DNA of 40,892 bases from CAZEER01 sp964511215 (GCA_964511215.1 CAZEER010000011.1:1-40892); one strand, 5' to 3'. Counted from the first letter of the stretch, positions 25,237 through 34,266 are shown. Translations and numbers: made by a program. Notes: generated from the letters alone by a model not told the origin.

Positions 25237-26981
25237 TGCCTCAAATACCTCAAGATATTATAGATCGTGTACGTGACACTTCAGATGTAATTGATGTTAT
25301 ATCACGTTATGTAGATTTGAAACAGCGTGGAGCAAACTTTATCGGTCTATGCCCATTTCACAATGAAAAAACACCTTCTTTTAGTGTTGCTCCATCTAAG
25401 CAGATTTATCATTGTTTTGGGTGCAATAAAGGAGGGAATGTTTTTTCTTTTTTAATGGACTATCAGAAAATTTCATTCCCAGAGGCTGTGAAGTTTCTTG
25501 CAGATCAATATAATATTCCAATTAGTTTAACCAATGAAACTTCAGGGTCTGAAATTTTTTCTGCTTTATATGAGTTACATCAAATTGCAGTAAAATTATA
25601 TCAAGAAAATTTATTTTCTAAAGATGGAGAAAAAGCTCTAAACTATTTATTTGAAAGAGGAATTAAAGAAACTACAATAAAGCAATTCAAAATAGGCTAT
25701 GCAAGAGATGAATGGGATGAACTTGTTTCATTTTGCAAAGGGAAAGGCTTCACACGATCACAAATAATAAAATCGGGTTTATTCACTCATTCGGAAAAAG
25801 GAATTTTTGATCGGTTTCGATACCGAATTATGTTTCCAATATTTCATCCATCGGGTAAAGCAATAGCTTTTGGCGCTCGGACCTTGAGTGCTAAAGAGCC
25901 AGCTAAATATTTGAATTCTCCAGAGACTATGCTTTATAAAAAAGCAGAAGTTTTTTATGGATTAAATGCATCACGAGATGAAATACGCCAAAAAGGATAT
26001 GCTGTTTTAGTTGAAGGTTATATGGATTTTTTAAAACTTTATCAAGAGGGCATAAAATCAACTATCGCAATTTCCGGCACTGCGTTTACCAAAAAACACG
26101 CTATTGCTCTAGGGAGGATTGCTCAGAAAGTTATTCTATTTTATGATGGAGATTTGGCTGGAAGCAATGCTGCAATTAGAGCCGGATGGGTACTGCTCAA
26201 AGATGGTTTGGAACCATCTATAGTTAGACCGCCCAATGGATTGGACCCCGATAATTGGATCGATTCAGAAGGTGCCAATGAGATTCTTTCTAAAATTGAA
26301 TCTCCCACGAGTTACATAAATTTCCATATAGATTTTAATCAAGGTTTAAAACTTAATGGAATAGATCGGAAGAATTATATTATCAGTTTAGCAAGAGATA
26401 TAAAAAGTATAAAAGATGGTATTATACGTGATGATCTAGTAAGGATAGTCTCTGATAAATTAATGGTTGATGAAAAAGATTTCCTACGAACTATGAAAAC
26501 CCAAAAAGTGGTCGATGATTTTAATCCTGAAGAGAACACATTAAATAAAAAACTTATCTTTACAGATAAAGTAGAAAAAGCACAAATTGAGTTGCTTAAT
26601 TTGCTGGTATGTAATGATGAAAATATACGAAGTTTTGTAAAAAGCAAAATTAATTTAACTTTGTTCACAGTACCTTTTTTTAAAAAATTGGCAGGATATT
26701 TGATTGATCAAAATTTGCCTATAGATTCATCATCAATTATCGAGTATTTTCAAGAGCAGAATGAACGTGATTATGTTGCACGGATCTTATTTAATCAGGT
26801 GCAAAGCAACTCAGTTGAAAAAATTGTATCTGATTGTTTAAAAATCTTAAAATCTGAACCATTAAAACAGAAAATTAATGTTCTTCGTATACAGATTAGA
26901 GAAAAAGAATCTAAAGGAGAAGATCCAATGCAAGAACTAAGTGCTATTGCTAACTTACGAAAAGAATTAAATGGTCTTTAG
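25236..26981 (+). CDS. dnaG: DNA primase DnaG
   Basis: DnaG makes RNA primers at the replication fork. The 581-residue protein has the CHC2 zinc ribbon (Cys39, His42, Cys60, Cys63 in LCPFHNEKTPSF and YHCFGCNKGGNVFSF). The catalytic core carries RFRYRIMFPIFHPSGKAIAFG, the Toprim motifs VLVEGYMDFLKLYQEG and LFYDGDLAGSNAA, and a C-terminal helicase-binding region. All catalytic Asp/Glu residues are visible. rpoD, the common downstream neighbour, is not here. Instead, the 3' end overlaps an exported-protein gene by 11 bases. Confidence 0.97.
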   Translation: MPQIPQDIIDRVRDTSDVIDVISRYVDLKQRGANFIGLCPFHNEKTPSFSVAPSKQIYHCFGCNKGGNVFSFLMDYQKISFPEAVKFLADQYNIPISLTNETSGSEIFSALYELHQIAVKLYQENLFSKDGEKALNYLFERGIKETTIKQFKIGYARDEWDELVSFCKGKGFTRSQIIKSGLFTHSEKGIFDRFRYRIMFPIFHPSGKAIAFGARTLSAKEPAKYLNSPETMLYKKAEVFYGLNASRDEIRQKGYAVLVEGYMDFLKLYQEGIKSTIAISGTAFTKKHAIALGRIAQKVILFYDGDLAGSNAAIRAGWVLLKDGLEPSIVRPPNGLDPDNWIDSEGANEILSKIESPTSYINFHIDFNQGLKLNGIDRKNYIISLARDIKSIKDGIIRDDLVRIVSDKLMVDEKDFLRTMKTQKVVDDFNPEENTLNKKLIFTDKVEKAQIELLNLLVCNDENIRSFVKSKINLTLFTVPFFKKLAGYLIDQNLPIDSSSIIEYFQEQNERDYVARILFNQVQSNSVEKIVSDCLKILKSEPLKQKINVLRIQIREKESKGEDPMQELSAIANLRKELNGL

Positions 26982-28443
26982 AAAACACTTAATATTATTT
27001 TACAGCTCTATTTTACTGTTTTGTATTACAACAATTCCTGCAAATCAGGTTCAATTAATAACAATGCATAAAAAGAGTAATGGTACATTACTTAGAATAG
27101 TAACCAGTGCTGTTTTAGATATTGAAAATATCGCAGGCTGGTCAGGCCAAGAAAACTGGTTTTATGTTACATTAAATGGGACTTATCTAAGCCCTGCAGC
27201 GGTTGAATATATTGAGTTTGAACCGCCACTAGTTGATATTGAAATCACGGAGAATAATCAATCTGTGCAATTGGGATATTTGTTTGATAGGCCAATAGAA
27301 GATTTTGAAATTTTTCATTCAGCTGCTAGCCGAGTTATATTGATACAGGTATGGGAATCATTGAGTGATAGTATTAGATATCAAGTCCAATTTTCTGAAG
27401 GGAAGAATGATAATAGAGTATTCTCATTGCCAAAAAATGAATCAAAAGGAATTCCCTTTTACGACTCTTTTATTTATGCGAGAGATAAATATGGTCCGGA
27501 AAAATATTTTGTTTGGTATAACAATTGGTATTCTACAGAAGATAAAACAGATAATGATACTATACAAAAAGAAGAGATAAATAGTAGCGATCTCCAACCC
27601 TTGAAGCAAGATCCAAAACCTCTAAGTATTAAAAGAAAAAGAGTGGAGGTTAGTGGACCACCACCCCCACCAAAAAGGCCGCGTTATAAGCAATCACTTG
27701 ATATTTCTTTTATACTTAATGATGGTTTTCTTATGTCAGGCTCAAATAATCTAAGAGCTATAAAAGCACTACAAGAGGCCCTTATTTCTTTAGGTTATGA
27801 TCTGGGAGTTGGAGGTGTTTACAATAATGGTGTAGACGGAAACTTTGGTCCTAAAACAGAAGATGCAGTTATCCAATTTCAACTTGATAGAGGTTTTAAT
27901 AGTGCGAATGTCGATGGAATTGTAGGTGAAGGTACACACAAAGAATTACTAAGAGCCCTGTCCGGTGAAAAACCTATTATTACAAAAAAAGTTAAAGAAA
28001 AAATTGAAGTAGTATCTGAATTAGATCAAAAAGCTAATTTCGAACAAAAATTTGGAAGCGTGATACATCAAAGCAGACAAACAGCAAGAGAACTTTTGAA
28101 TCAGGCACCTATTACGACTCAGGTAAAACGAGAAAAACGTAGACTCCCTAACGATGCAGAGATTAATCTATTACCTCCCGATTTATCTAACCGTAAAACA
28201 TTTCTAAAACTAAGTTGTAATCTTGAAGGGGCAAATGTATTCATCGATGGTTCATTAATTGGTAAAACTCCAATTAAGAAAAAAATGCCTGTTTCTCCAG
28301 GATGGCATAGAGTTCGAGTTGTAGACCCCAATTCCCCTCCGCCTAAATTTGCAATGGATATCCCTGATTATCAGGATATTTATATTCCAAAAGGTAGAAC
28401 TCAAAAAATTCGAATTAACCTTGCGATAAGCAACCAAGAATAA
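26971..28443 (+). CDS. Exported AMIN-like / peptidoglycan-binding / PEGA-domain protein
   Basis: The 490-residue protein has a signal peptide (residues 1-25). An N-terminal beta domain (about 28-140) contains W-S-G-QENWFYVTL and is AMIN-like. A basic proline-rich linker follows (about 220-240, PPPPPKRPR). A PG_binding_1 domain at about 258-330 (IKALQEALISLGYD, DGNFGPKTEDAVIQFQ, VDGIVGEGTHKELL) precedes a C-terminal PEGA domain at about 410-455 (GANVFIDGSLIGKTPI, VSPGWHRVRV). This predicts periplasmic anchoring to peptidoglycan. The N-terminal and PEGA parts are paralogous to those of the next gene. It overlaps dnaG by 11 bases and is 10 bases before its paralogue. Confidence 0.82.
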   Translation: MVFRKHLILFYSSILLFCITTIPANQVQLITMHKKSNGTLLRIVTSAVLDIENIAGWSGQENWFYVTLNGTYLSPAAVEYIEFEPPLVDIEITENNQSVQLGYLFDRPIEDFEIFHSAASRVILIQVWESLSDSIRYQVQFSEGKNDNRVFSLPKNESKGIPFYDSFIYARDKYGPEKYFVWYNNWYSTEDKTDNDTIQKEEINSSDLQPLKQDPKPLSIKRKRVEVSGPPPPPKRPRYKQSLDISFILNDGFLMSGSNNLRAIKALQEALISLGYDLGVGGVYNNGVDGNFGPKTEDAVIQFQLDRGFNSANVDGIVGEGTHKELLRALSGEKPIITKKVKEKIEVVSELDQKANFEQKFGSVIHQSRQTARELLNQAPITTQVKREKRRLPNDAEINLLPPDLSNRKTFLKLSCNLEGANVFIDGSLIGKTPIKKKMPVSPGWHRVRVVDPNSPPPKFAMDIPDYQDIYIPKGRTQKIRINLAISNQE

Positions 28444-28453
28444 TCTGATTAAT

Positions 28454-29335
28454 ATGAGATTATTTTCCTCTATTAGTGGAATCCGGAGAATAATTTTTTG
28501 GGTTTTAACATCTAGTGTTTTACTATCACAAGATATGCCAGTGATTCTTTCTGCTAAAACTCATCCTACTGAAACTGGTCTCAAACTAGAGTTTTTTCTT
28601 TCAAGTTATATAAAAAGAGAAGATCTTTCCAGTTGGATTGAACAAGAAAATTGGTTTATACTAAATTTTTATAATATTATAAAGCCAGACCGTGGTTTTT
28701 TTAAAGAAATGGTTTCGTATCCAGTCCGAGATGTTCAGGAAACCTGGTCTCAAAATTCAAACTTGCTACAATTATCAATACAAGTTAACCGTAGTATAGG
28801 AATTTTCGATGTTGTGCTGCATAATGAAGGCAGGAAAATTCTCATTGTTTTAACTTATAGTGATTATGTTGAAGCCAAAGAGGCCAATCCATCATATGTA
28901 TTCCCGAATTTAAAGAACGCTGAAAAAACATCTCATCCATTTTCTTGGAAAGATGCTAGAGAACGTACCACTCTTGAAATTATATGTGATACTAAGGGTC
29001 TTCCAATTTATGTAGACGGACATATGGTTGGACATTCACCACTCAAAAACTGGATTGACGTGCTTCCTGGTTGGCATAAAGTTGGATATTTCCCTAATGA
29101 CTATAGCCCGGATCCGAGTTCATTAACTTCCAAAGAAAAAATGTTAAATAACATTCTCCTTTTAGGGCGGTTGGATGTGTTCGTTGAAGAAGGATCTCAT
29201 GAGACAATAGCACTGAATTATCAAACCCTAGATGAAGATGTTGTAGACTATACTAAGCGATTTCAATCTGGGGCAATGGTCGGATTTTCTTTGTTTTTTG
29301 TTATGATTGTTTTAATGAGTTGGGGGCTGGCCTGA
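28454..29335 (+). CDS. PEGA-domain membrane-anchored protein, paralogue of the previous gene
   Basis: The 293-residue protein has a signal-like N-terminus and a beta domain (about 25-145) with the same signature as the upstream protein (SSWIEQENWFILNF versus AGWSGQENWFYVTL). A PEGA domain at about 172-215 (LPIYVDGHMVGHSPL, VLPGWHKVGYF) is followed by a C-terminal hydrophobic helix (MVGFSLFFVMIVLMSWGLA) that would anchor it in a membrane. It lacks the peptidoglycan-binding domain of its paralogue. The C-terminal helix overlaps the start of the next gene by 16 bases. Confidence 0.8.
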   Translation: MRLFSSISGIRRIIFWVLTSSVLLSQDMPVILSAKTHPTETGLKLEFFLSSYIKREDLSSWIEQENWFILNFYNIIKPDRGFFKEMVSYPVRDVQETWSQNSNLLQLSIQVNRSIGIFDVVLHNEGRKILIVLTYSDYVEAKEANPSYVFPNLKNAEKTSHPFSWKDARERTTLEIICDTKGLPIYVDGHMVGHSPLKNWIDVLPGWHKVGYFPNDYSPDPSSLTSKEKMLNNILLLGRLDVFVEEGSHETIALNYQTLDEDVVDYTKRFQSGAMVGFSLFFVMIVLMSWGLA

Positions 29336-31119
29336 TAAAGAAATACCGTTTTTTACTTTATATTTTTATTATACTATTTTTGTCAAGATTATATGGGAAT
29401 AATGAAAATGCAAATTCAGCAATAAAGAGTGAATCACGAGTTGAGTATTACAGATACTGGAATCCATATCGTAGAGTTTTGAGTAATAGAGGGGATCCTC
29501 AAAGTTTTTATGGTAAAATATATTACCAAGCAATTTACAATAAAGATGAAAGAATTAAATCCGTTACGCGTATTGGTAAGGATCGAGAAGCGAAAGAAAC
29601 CTATCATATTACTTGGTCAAAGTCAGGTATTCGATCTGAGTATAAAGTAGAATTTCACACAGATGGTAATGCTTCTAGGCTTGACTCCACACTTTATGCA
29701 AACCAACTTAGTTTTACTCGACCAGGATGGATAGCGCAATTTAGAAGCAGAAGTGATGGGCGCCCAAGAGAAGTTGTTTTTAGTGATGCGCTGGGATTTA
29801 GATACTTTTCGTATCATTTTAATTACACCTTTTTAAAAGATGATAAAAATTTTTCTGAAGTGGTTGAATCATCATATTACGACTCTAATAATCAATTTAT
29901 AGGACGACATTTATTATACTGGGGGAAAGGTGCTTATTTGAAGATGATTCAATATTTTGATTTAAAAAATAAAATAATTCTTAGTAAAGAATATTTACAC
30001 GATAAAAGACTAGAAGAGACTGTAAGAATAATCACTGATGAAAACAATAAAGAACTAGAACGAAAAATTATACCTTATATGTTACCAGATAAATATGCAT
30101 ATAAGTATGAGTGGACGGGTAAAAATGTAATTGATCGTGGCCTTAAGGAAATTGATAATTTAGATCTTGCTCTTGAATTTGCTTTACGTGCACAGGAAGC
30201 ATTGGAAGAAGCTAATGAAGAATTAAGATTGGCAAGAGAAGCTTTTGATGAAGCTAATGCGCGTGCTAAGCGTACTCAAAAACTTTTAAATCAGGCCAAG
30301 GAGCAGGCAAGAGATTCTGATGCCTTTCAGGCAAAGATGGAAGATGCAAAAGAAAAAGCACAAAATGCCATTGAAAAAATGTATGATGCTGAGCGTGATG
30401 CAGAACAGGCACGATTAGAAGCAGCAGCAGCAAAAGCAACACTAGGAGCAATAGAAAAAACTCGCGATGTAGAGGATTTTGCAAAAGATGAATATAAAGC
30501 CGCTAAAAAAGAGGCAAAAGTTGCAAGGAAACAGGCTAAAAAAGAGGCAAGAGCTGCTAAGGCAGCTCTTCAAGATTCTCTTTTAGGTAAAGAAACTAGG
30601 ACTTTCTTAACATTTTCTTATGGTTGGCCATTCTTTATTGAGAACACATTGGGCAATCATACTCCTGGAGTACAATATACATTTGGTCTAGGCCGTAGAA
30701 ATATGTTTGAATTATTCGGTAGAGACACAGACCTTGGTTTAGAAGTGAATTGGTACGACTTTTATTCTGATTCGCTTGGGAAAAACTTTCAAACTTTGAG
30801 TTATTTTTTATTGGCCCAAATAGATTTGAGACCAGGGTGGAGATGGATCCCCTCTAGACTTGAAACAAGTATAAAACTTGGCGCGGGTCTTGTCTCACCC
30901 GGTTATGGTTTTACATTGGGACCCGCAGCAACCTATAATCTTCTTCCGACTCCTATTACATTAGGTTTTTTCTATCAAACACACTGGGTCTATGGAATAA
31001 TTGATAAGGATACACAAGCATACTGGTCTACGGTTGGTTTACAATTTGGTGTTAATCTTCAGGATAAGCTTCCTGAAATATTTGATATAGATTTTCCCAA
31101 TATTTTTGATATTTTCTGA
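29320..31119 (+). CDS. Exported coiled-coil protein with C-terminal barrel-like domain
   Basis: I do not recognise the family as a whole. The 599-residue product has an N-terminal signal (LLYIFIILFLSRLYG). A tyrosine-rich region follows at about 40-265, with repeats of the type YYDSNNQFIGRHLLYWGKGA that resemble MORN-like antitoxin/RHS modules. A long heptad coiled coil spans about 278-420, rich in Ala, Glu, Lys and Arg (EALEEANEELRLAREAFDEA, KEAKVARKQAKKEARAAK). A C-terminal beta-rich domain (FLTFSYGWPFFIE, LGLEVNWYDFYSD, LGAGLVSPGYGFTLG) looks like an outer-membrane barrel. The start is TTG 29320, overlapping the previous gene; the exact start is uncertain. A hairpin terminator follows. Confidence 0.75.
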   Translation: MGAGLIKKYRFLLYIFIILFLSRLYGNNENANSAIKSESRVEYYRYWNPYRRVLSNRGDPQSFYGKIYYQAIYNKDERIKSVTRIGKDREAKETYHITWSKSGIRSEYKVEFHTDGNASRLDSTLYANQLSFTRPGWIAQFRSRSDGRPREVVFSDALGFRYFSYHFNYTFLKDDKNFSEVVESSYYDSNNQFIGRHLLYWGKGAYLKMIQYFDLKNKIILSKEYLHDKRLEETVRIITDENNKELERKIIPYMLPDKYAYKYEWTGKNVIDRGLKEIDNLDLALEFALRAQEALEEANEELRLAREAFDEANARAKRTQKLLNQAKEQARDSDAFQAKMEDAKEKAQNAIEKMYDAERDAEQARLEAAAAKATLGAIEKTRDVEDFAKDEYKAAKKEAKVARKQAKKEARAAKAALQDSLLGKETRTFLTFSYGWPFFIENTLGNHTPGVQYTFGLGRRNMFELFGRDTDLGLEVNWYDFYSDSLGKNFQTLSYFLLAQIDLRPGWRWIPSRLETSIKLGAGLVSPGYGFTLGPAATYNLLPTPITLGFFYQTHWVYGIIDKDTQAYWSTVGLQFGVNLQDKLPEIFDIDFPNIFDIF

Positions 31120-31126
31120 GAGAATA

Positions 31127-31157
31127 AAAAAAGCCTCCATTACGGAGGCTTTTTTTT
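31127..31157. terminator. Bidirectional hairpin terminator
   Basis: The stem GCCTCC/GGAGGC (31133-31138 and 31144-31149), extended by A/T pairs, has a 5-base loop ATTAC and is followed by at least eight T. An A-run on the other side makes it work in both directions. It ends the dnaG-PEGA operon (plus) and the TonB-receptor gene (minus), whose stops lie at 31119 and 31178. Confidence 0.93.
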
Positions 31158-31177
31158 ATTACATTTCTAAATTAGGA

Positions 31178-33337
31178 TTAGAAATTAATTTTTAATCCTG
31201 CATTAAAGTATCTAGGAGTCCCGAGGAATACTTCAGCGTTGTGTGCAGCGTGCACTTTATCTCCATAACTATTGTATTGACTATGATCAACGGCATCCTG
31301 TACATATACATTATCAAGAGCATTAAAAATATGCGCAAATAATTGGACATTGGATCCTCCTACATCTAAAGGTAGATCATAGTTTATATGTATATCCATT
31401 TTTGAGTACCCTGGCGCTTCCCAGACTTGGGTCCGGTCTGCATTTGTATCCTCTCCATCATATTCACGTGAATCAGGGCTCCAGTCTGCATAATTATTAT
31501 CATATATATTGTATAGCACCTGTGTCTTCAAACCTTCTACAAGTTCAAAGGTAACTCCAGCAGCATATGATGTTTGAGGCATATCGCCAACATACAGTCC
31601 ACTTAATGCGTAACTATATGGTGTTGTCTTCAACCCAATTGCATTACCTGATGTATCATAATCAGTTTCCTGATAGTTCCCAACAGCATCTTCAGTGAAA
31701 GACCAATGGCCCACACTCATGGCAGCATCAACACGTAGTTTAGGATTAAGTTGTCCTGCTACTTCCATTTCTACTCCTGAGTGATTTTGATTTACTCCTG
31801 TGAGAAAGATCACGTCTGTATCACCGGAAGAACCTTGTCCTGTTGTTACTGCTTTTGTCAGGTTTCTATCTTTCCAATCAGTATTATAATAGTTCCCTTT
31901 TAGTGCAACAACGCCAGAACGATAGTTAAATCCAGTCTCATAACTTTCAAATACTTCATTTGATGGATCAGGTGCTACAGTTCCATCATAATAGATCACA
32001 TTATCCATAATAGGTGGTTTTTCAACATTTCCATANNNNNNNNNNNNNNNNNNNNNNNNNNNNNNNNNNNNNNNNNNNNNNNNNNNNNNNNNNNNNNNNN
32101 NNNNNNNNNNNNNNNNNNNNNNNNNNNNNNNNNNNAAATTTACAAGAGGTTTGTGAAAGAAATTTTCTCGTTCATTTAAAAAATTTGGATCATACCTATC
32201 GACAGTTTTTTCACCATACATATACCAGTATTGTTTTCCTGTGTAAGAAGCGTTTACAGGGCCCCAATTTTGATTAAAATATCTGCCAGCTTCGTATTCA
32301 AATTTTTCACCTGATGCAAATGATGAATCGTTGTATCCTGCTATATCTCCAGCTAATTCTTGTGAGTATGTAGCAATATTTTGTTTGTAGAGATTCTGAC
32401 CATGTCGCTGAGGTGCACCAATTGCATACAATTCTAATCTGTTACCATCATTAACTTGATAGCTTGCACCAAGGTAATATGACCAAGCATCTGTCCAGGT
32501 TTTATCTATTACGCCTTGCCCAGTTTTTCGAACAAGTGTTCCACTTAAGGCGAGTTTATCATTAATTAAACCTGTATTATAATTCAAAGTTGTTTTTAAG
32601 AATGATCCAGCACCGGCCTCTTGTTTAAAACTTCCACCCTGATCATGAGCCGCAGGATCTGTAATAATATTCATAGTTCCACCTATAGATGGTGTGGCGA
32701 GGTTCACAGCACTAAGTCCACGTTGCATCTGAATAGAAGATGTTGCATCACCAACACCATCCCAATTAGACCAGTAGACCCATCCATTTTCCATATCATT
32801 CTGAGGAACACCATTAATCATTACAGCAACATTCCTTTGATTAAATCCACGTACATTTATACGTGCATCACCAGCGCCGCCACCTTGTTGTGTTGCATAA
32901 ACACTAGGAGTAAAATTTAAGGCCATGGGTATATCCTGTGAACCCAGTCGTGTTTCCATTTCTTCCTTAGTAACGGTTGTAAACGCAACCGGAGTCTTGT
33001 CATCCGCCCGGGAAGCAAGAACTTCTAGGCCAGACAATTCTACGGCTGTTGCAATAAGTTTAAAGTTTAATGTTGTAGCTGCACTCATAGATACATTGGT
33101 ATAGCCAATCATAGAGGCAGTTAAGGTCGCGCCATTAGGAACATTATTTATTGTAAATGATCCACTAGCATCGGCAGCAGCTCCGTTACCTGTTCCATCA
33201 ACGACAACATTTGCACCTGCCAGAGAATTCCCTGTCGATGCATCTGTAACTGTACCAGACACATTAATCTGGGCAGTAAGAAGTGTTGTTAGAAAAAATA
33301 TTGGGAATGCAGCCACGATTCGTGAACAACGATTCAT
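31178..33337 (-). CDS. TonB-dependent receptor with N-terminal carboxypeptidase-regulatory-like domain (interrupted by gap)
   Basis: After a signal peptide comes a CarboxypepD_reg-like/Ig domain (INVSGTVTDASTGNSLAGAN, VPNGATLTASMIGY, residues about 25-110). The plug domain follows (GGAGDARINVRGFNQRNVAV, MINGVPQNDMENGWVYWSNW), then barrel strands, with the C-terminal YFNAGLKINF aromatic end. The protein would import a large ligand in a TonB-driven manner; the ligand is unknown and no SusD partner is adjacent. The start at 33337 follows AAAGGAG with 6-base spacing. An upstream in-frame start at 33373 is rejected. The 100-N gap removes part of the barrel, and the visible total of about 685 residues is short for the family. 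Confidence 0.92.
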   Translation of the reverse strand: MNRCSRIVAAFPIFFLTTLLTAQINVSGTVTDASTGNSLAGANVVVDGTGNGAAADASGSFTINNVPNGATLTASMIGYTNVSMSAATTLNFKLIATAVELSGLEVLASRADDKTPVAFTTVTKEEMETRLGSQDIPMALNFTPSVYATQQGGGAGDARINVRGFNQRNVAVMINGVPQNDMENGWVYWSNWDGVGDATSSIQMQRGLSAVNLATPSIGGTMNIITDPAAHDQGGSFKQEAGAGSFLKTTLNYNTGLINDKLALSGTLVRKTGQGVIDKTWTDAWSYYLGASYQVNDGNRLELYAIGAPQRHGQNLYKQNIATYSQELAGDIAGYNDSSFASGEKFEYEAGRYFNQNWGPVNASYTGKQYWYMYGEKTVDRYDPNFLNERENFFHKPLVNXXXXXXXXXXXXXXXXXXXXXXXXXXXXXXXXXXYGNVEKPPIMDNVIYYDGTVAPDPSNEVFESYETGFNYRSGVVALKGNYYNTDWKDRNLTKAVTTGQGSSGDTDVIFLTGVNQNHSGVEMEVAGQLNPKLRVDAAMSVGHWSFTEDAVGNYQETDYDTSGNAIGLKTTPYSYALSGLYVGDMPQTSYAAGVTFELVEGLKTQVLYNIYDNNYADWSPDSREYDGEDTNADRTQVWEAPGYSKMDIHINYDLPLDVGGSNVQLFAHIFNALDNVYVQDAVDHSQYNSYGDKVHAAHNAEVFLGTPRYFNAGLKINF
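32036..32135. other. Assembly gap (100 N) inside the TonB-receptor gene
   Basis: Exactly 100 N, so the real gap is unknown. It falls in the barrel between NERENFFHKPLVN and YGNVEKPPIMD. The frame happens to be kept across 100 bases, which does not prove the gap size. Confidence 0.98.
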
Positions 33338-33343
33338 GTGTTT

Positions 33344-33350
33344 CTCCTTT
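33344..33350 (-). promoter_or_regulatory. Shine-Dalgarno site for the TonB-receptor gene
   Basis: The minus strand reads AAAGGAG, 6 bases before the ATG at 33337. It is one of the strongest ribosome sites in the window and fixes the start over the upstream in-frame ATG at 33373. Confidence 0.75.
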
Positions 33351-33489
33351 GGTTTATTGAAAATTTCATCCAATTCGATACTGTTATTTTAATCAAAATA
33401 GATATTTTTTTATAAAAAAAAAGTAATTAAATAATTTAAGATTTTTTTAGGATATCATGTGATTCGTATTAAAAAAATAATATATAATA

Positions 33490-34173
33490 TTACTGAAATA
33501 ATTGAAGGGTCTGTGGGTCATTAATTTTTTCTATACATTCTCTGTTATTATTATTTGTGGAGTTGACCATTGTTGAAACGGGATGAAATGAGAGGTTCTT
33601 TTTGCAAGGTATTAAATATTGTTCTATAGAACGTTTGTTGTAGATTTTACAATTGATCCATTGATTGATATTTTTTTTATTTAAAATAACTGGCATCCGA
33701 TGATGGATATGGGAGATGCTTTTTTGAGCAGTTGTTGTGATAATTGTATAGGTATAAACAATCTCTGAAGAAGAGGATTCCCAAAATGACCATAAACCAG
33801 CCATGGGTAATATATTTCTAGATTTATCAAAAATGTAATATGGTTGATTATGGTTCCATTCATAATATCCATCCGCAACCACAACACATCGATTGGTATA
33901 TAATAAATTTTTAAAAGATAATTTTTCAGATAATGATTCAATGCGTGCATTAATTATTTTCGACCCAATTGATTTTCTTGTTGACCAATGAGGGACAAGA
34001 CCCCATTGCATCATTTTGATAATATTAGTGTCATTAGTGTTCATTAATATAGGAGAAGAGTGAGTTGGCGCAATATTGTAACTTGGTGCATAATTATTGG
34101 TTTTCCATTCATCTATTGATAATTCTTCAATAATAGATAACATATCTTTAGTAAGTGTTTTTCGTCCACACAT
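33490..34173 (-). CDS. SRAP/HMCES (YedK)-family abasic-site-DNA crosslinking protein
   Basis: The 227-residue protein starts with MCGR, and Cys2 is the nucleophile that forms a thiazolidine link with abasic sites in single-stranded DNA. Further family marks are SYNIAPTHSSPILM, MQWGLVPHWS, INARIESLSE (Asn), VVADGYYEWN with the catalytic Glu, MAGLWSFW and the active-site His in HHRMPVILNK. The order and spacing match YedK/HMCES. The initiator Met must be removed for activity. It is divergent from gpmA by about 100 AT-rich bases and has no SOS box that I can recognise. Confidence 0.93.
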   Translation of the reverse strand: MCGRKTLTKDMLSIIEELSIDEWKTNNYAPSYNIAPTHSSPILMNTNDTNIIKMMQWGLVPHWSTRKSIGSKIINARIESLSEKLSFKNLLYTNRCVVVADGYYEWNHNQPYYIFDKSRNILPMAGLWSFWESSSSEIVYTYTIITTTAQKSISHIHHRMPVILNKKNINQWINCKIYNKRSIEQYLIPCKKNLSFHPVSTMVNSTNNNNRECIEKINDPQTLQLFQ

Positions 34174-34261
34174 ATTACAATCTAATAAAAAATAACTTTT
34201 GTCATGTGAAAATGGTTATGAATTTTTATAGCGATTTTTATTAAATAAATATATAACTGGT

Positions 34262-34266
34262 GAGGG
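34262..34266 (+). promoter_or_regulatory. Shine-Dalgarno site for gpmA
   Basis: GAGGG, within GGTGAGGGT, lies 8 bases before the ATG at 34275. It supports this start over the in-frame GTG at 34260, which overlaps the site itself. Confidence 0.65.

Noticed and set aside
27640..27690. Basic proline-rich stretch (KRKRVEVSGPPPPP) resembling a eukaryotic nuclear localisation signal
   Set aside because: The protein has a bacterial signal peptide and a peptidoglycan-binding domain; a periplasmic linker is the simple explanation.
32621..32920. 99-codon plus-strand frame antisense to the TonB receptor
   Set aside because: No ribosome site, and its composition is a mirror of the receptor plug domain.
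33400..33425. Long T- and A-runs (TTTTTTTATAAAAAAAAA) as a terminator or curved-DNA site
   Set aside because: The pairing is A/T only with no G/C stem, and such runs are common in this AT-rich genome.
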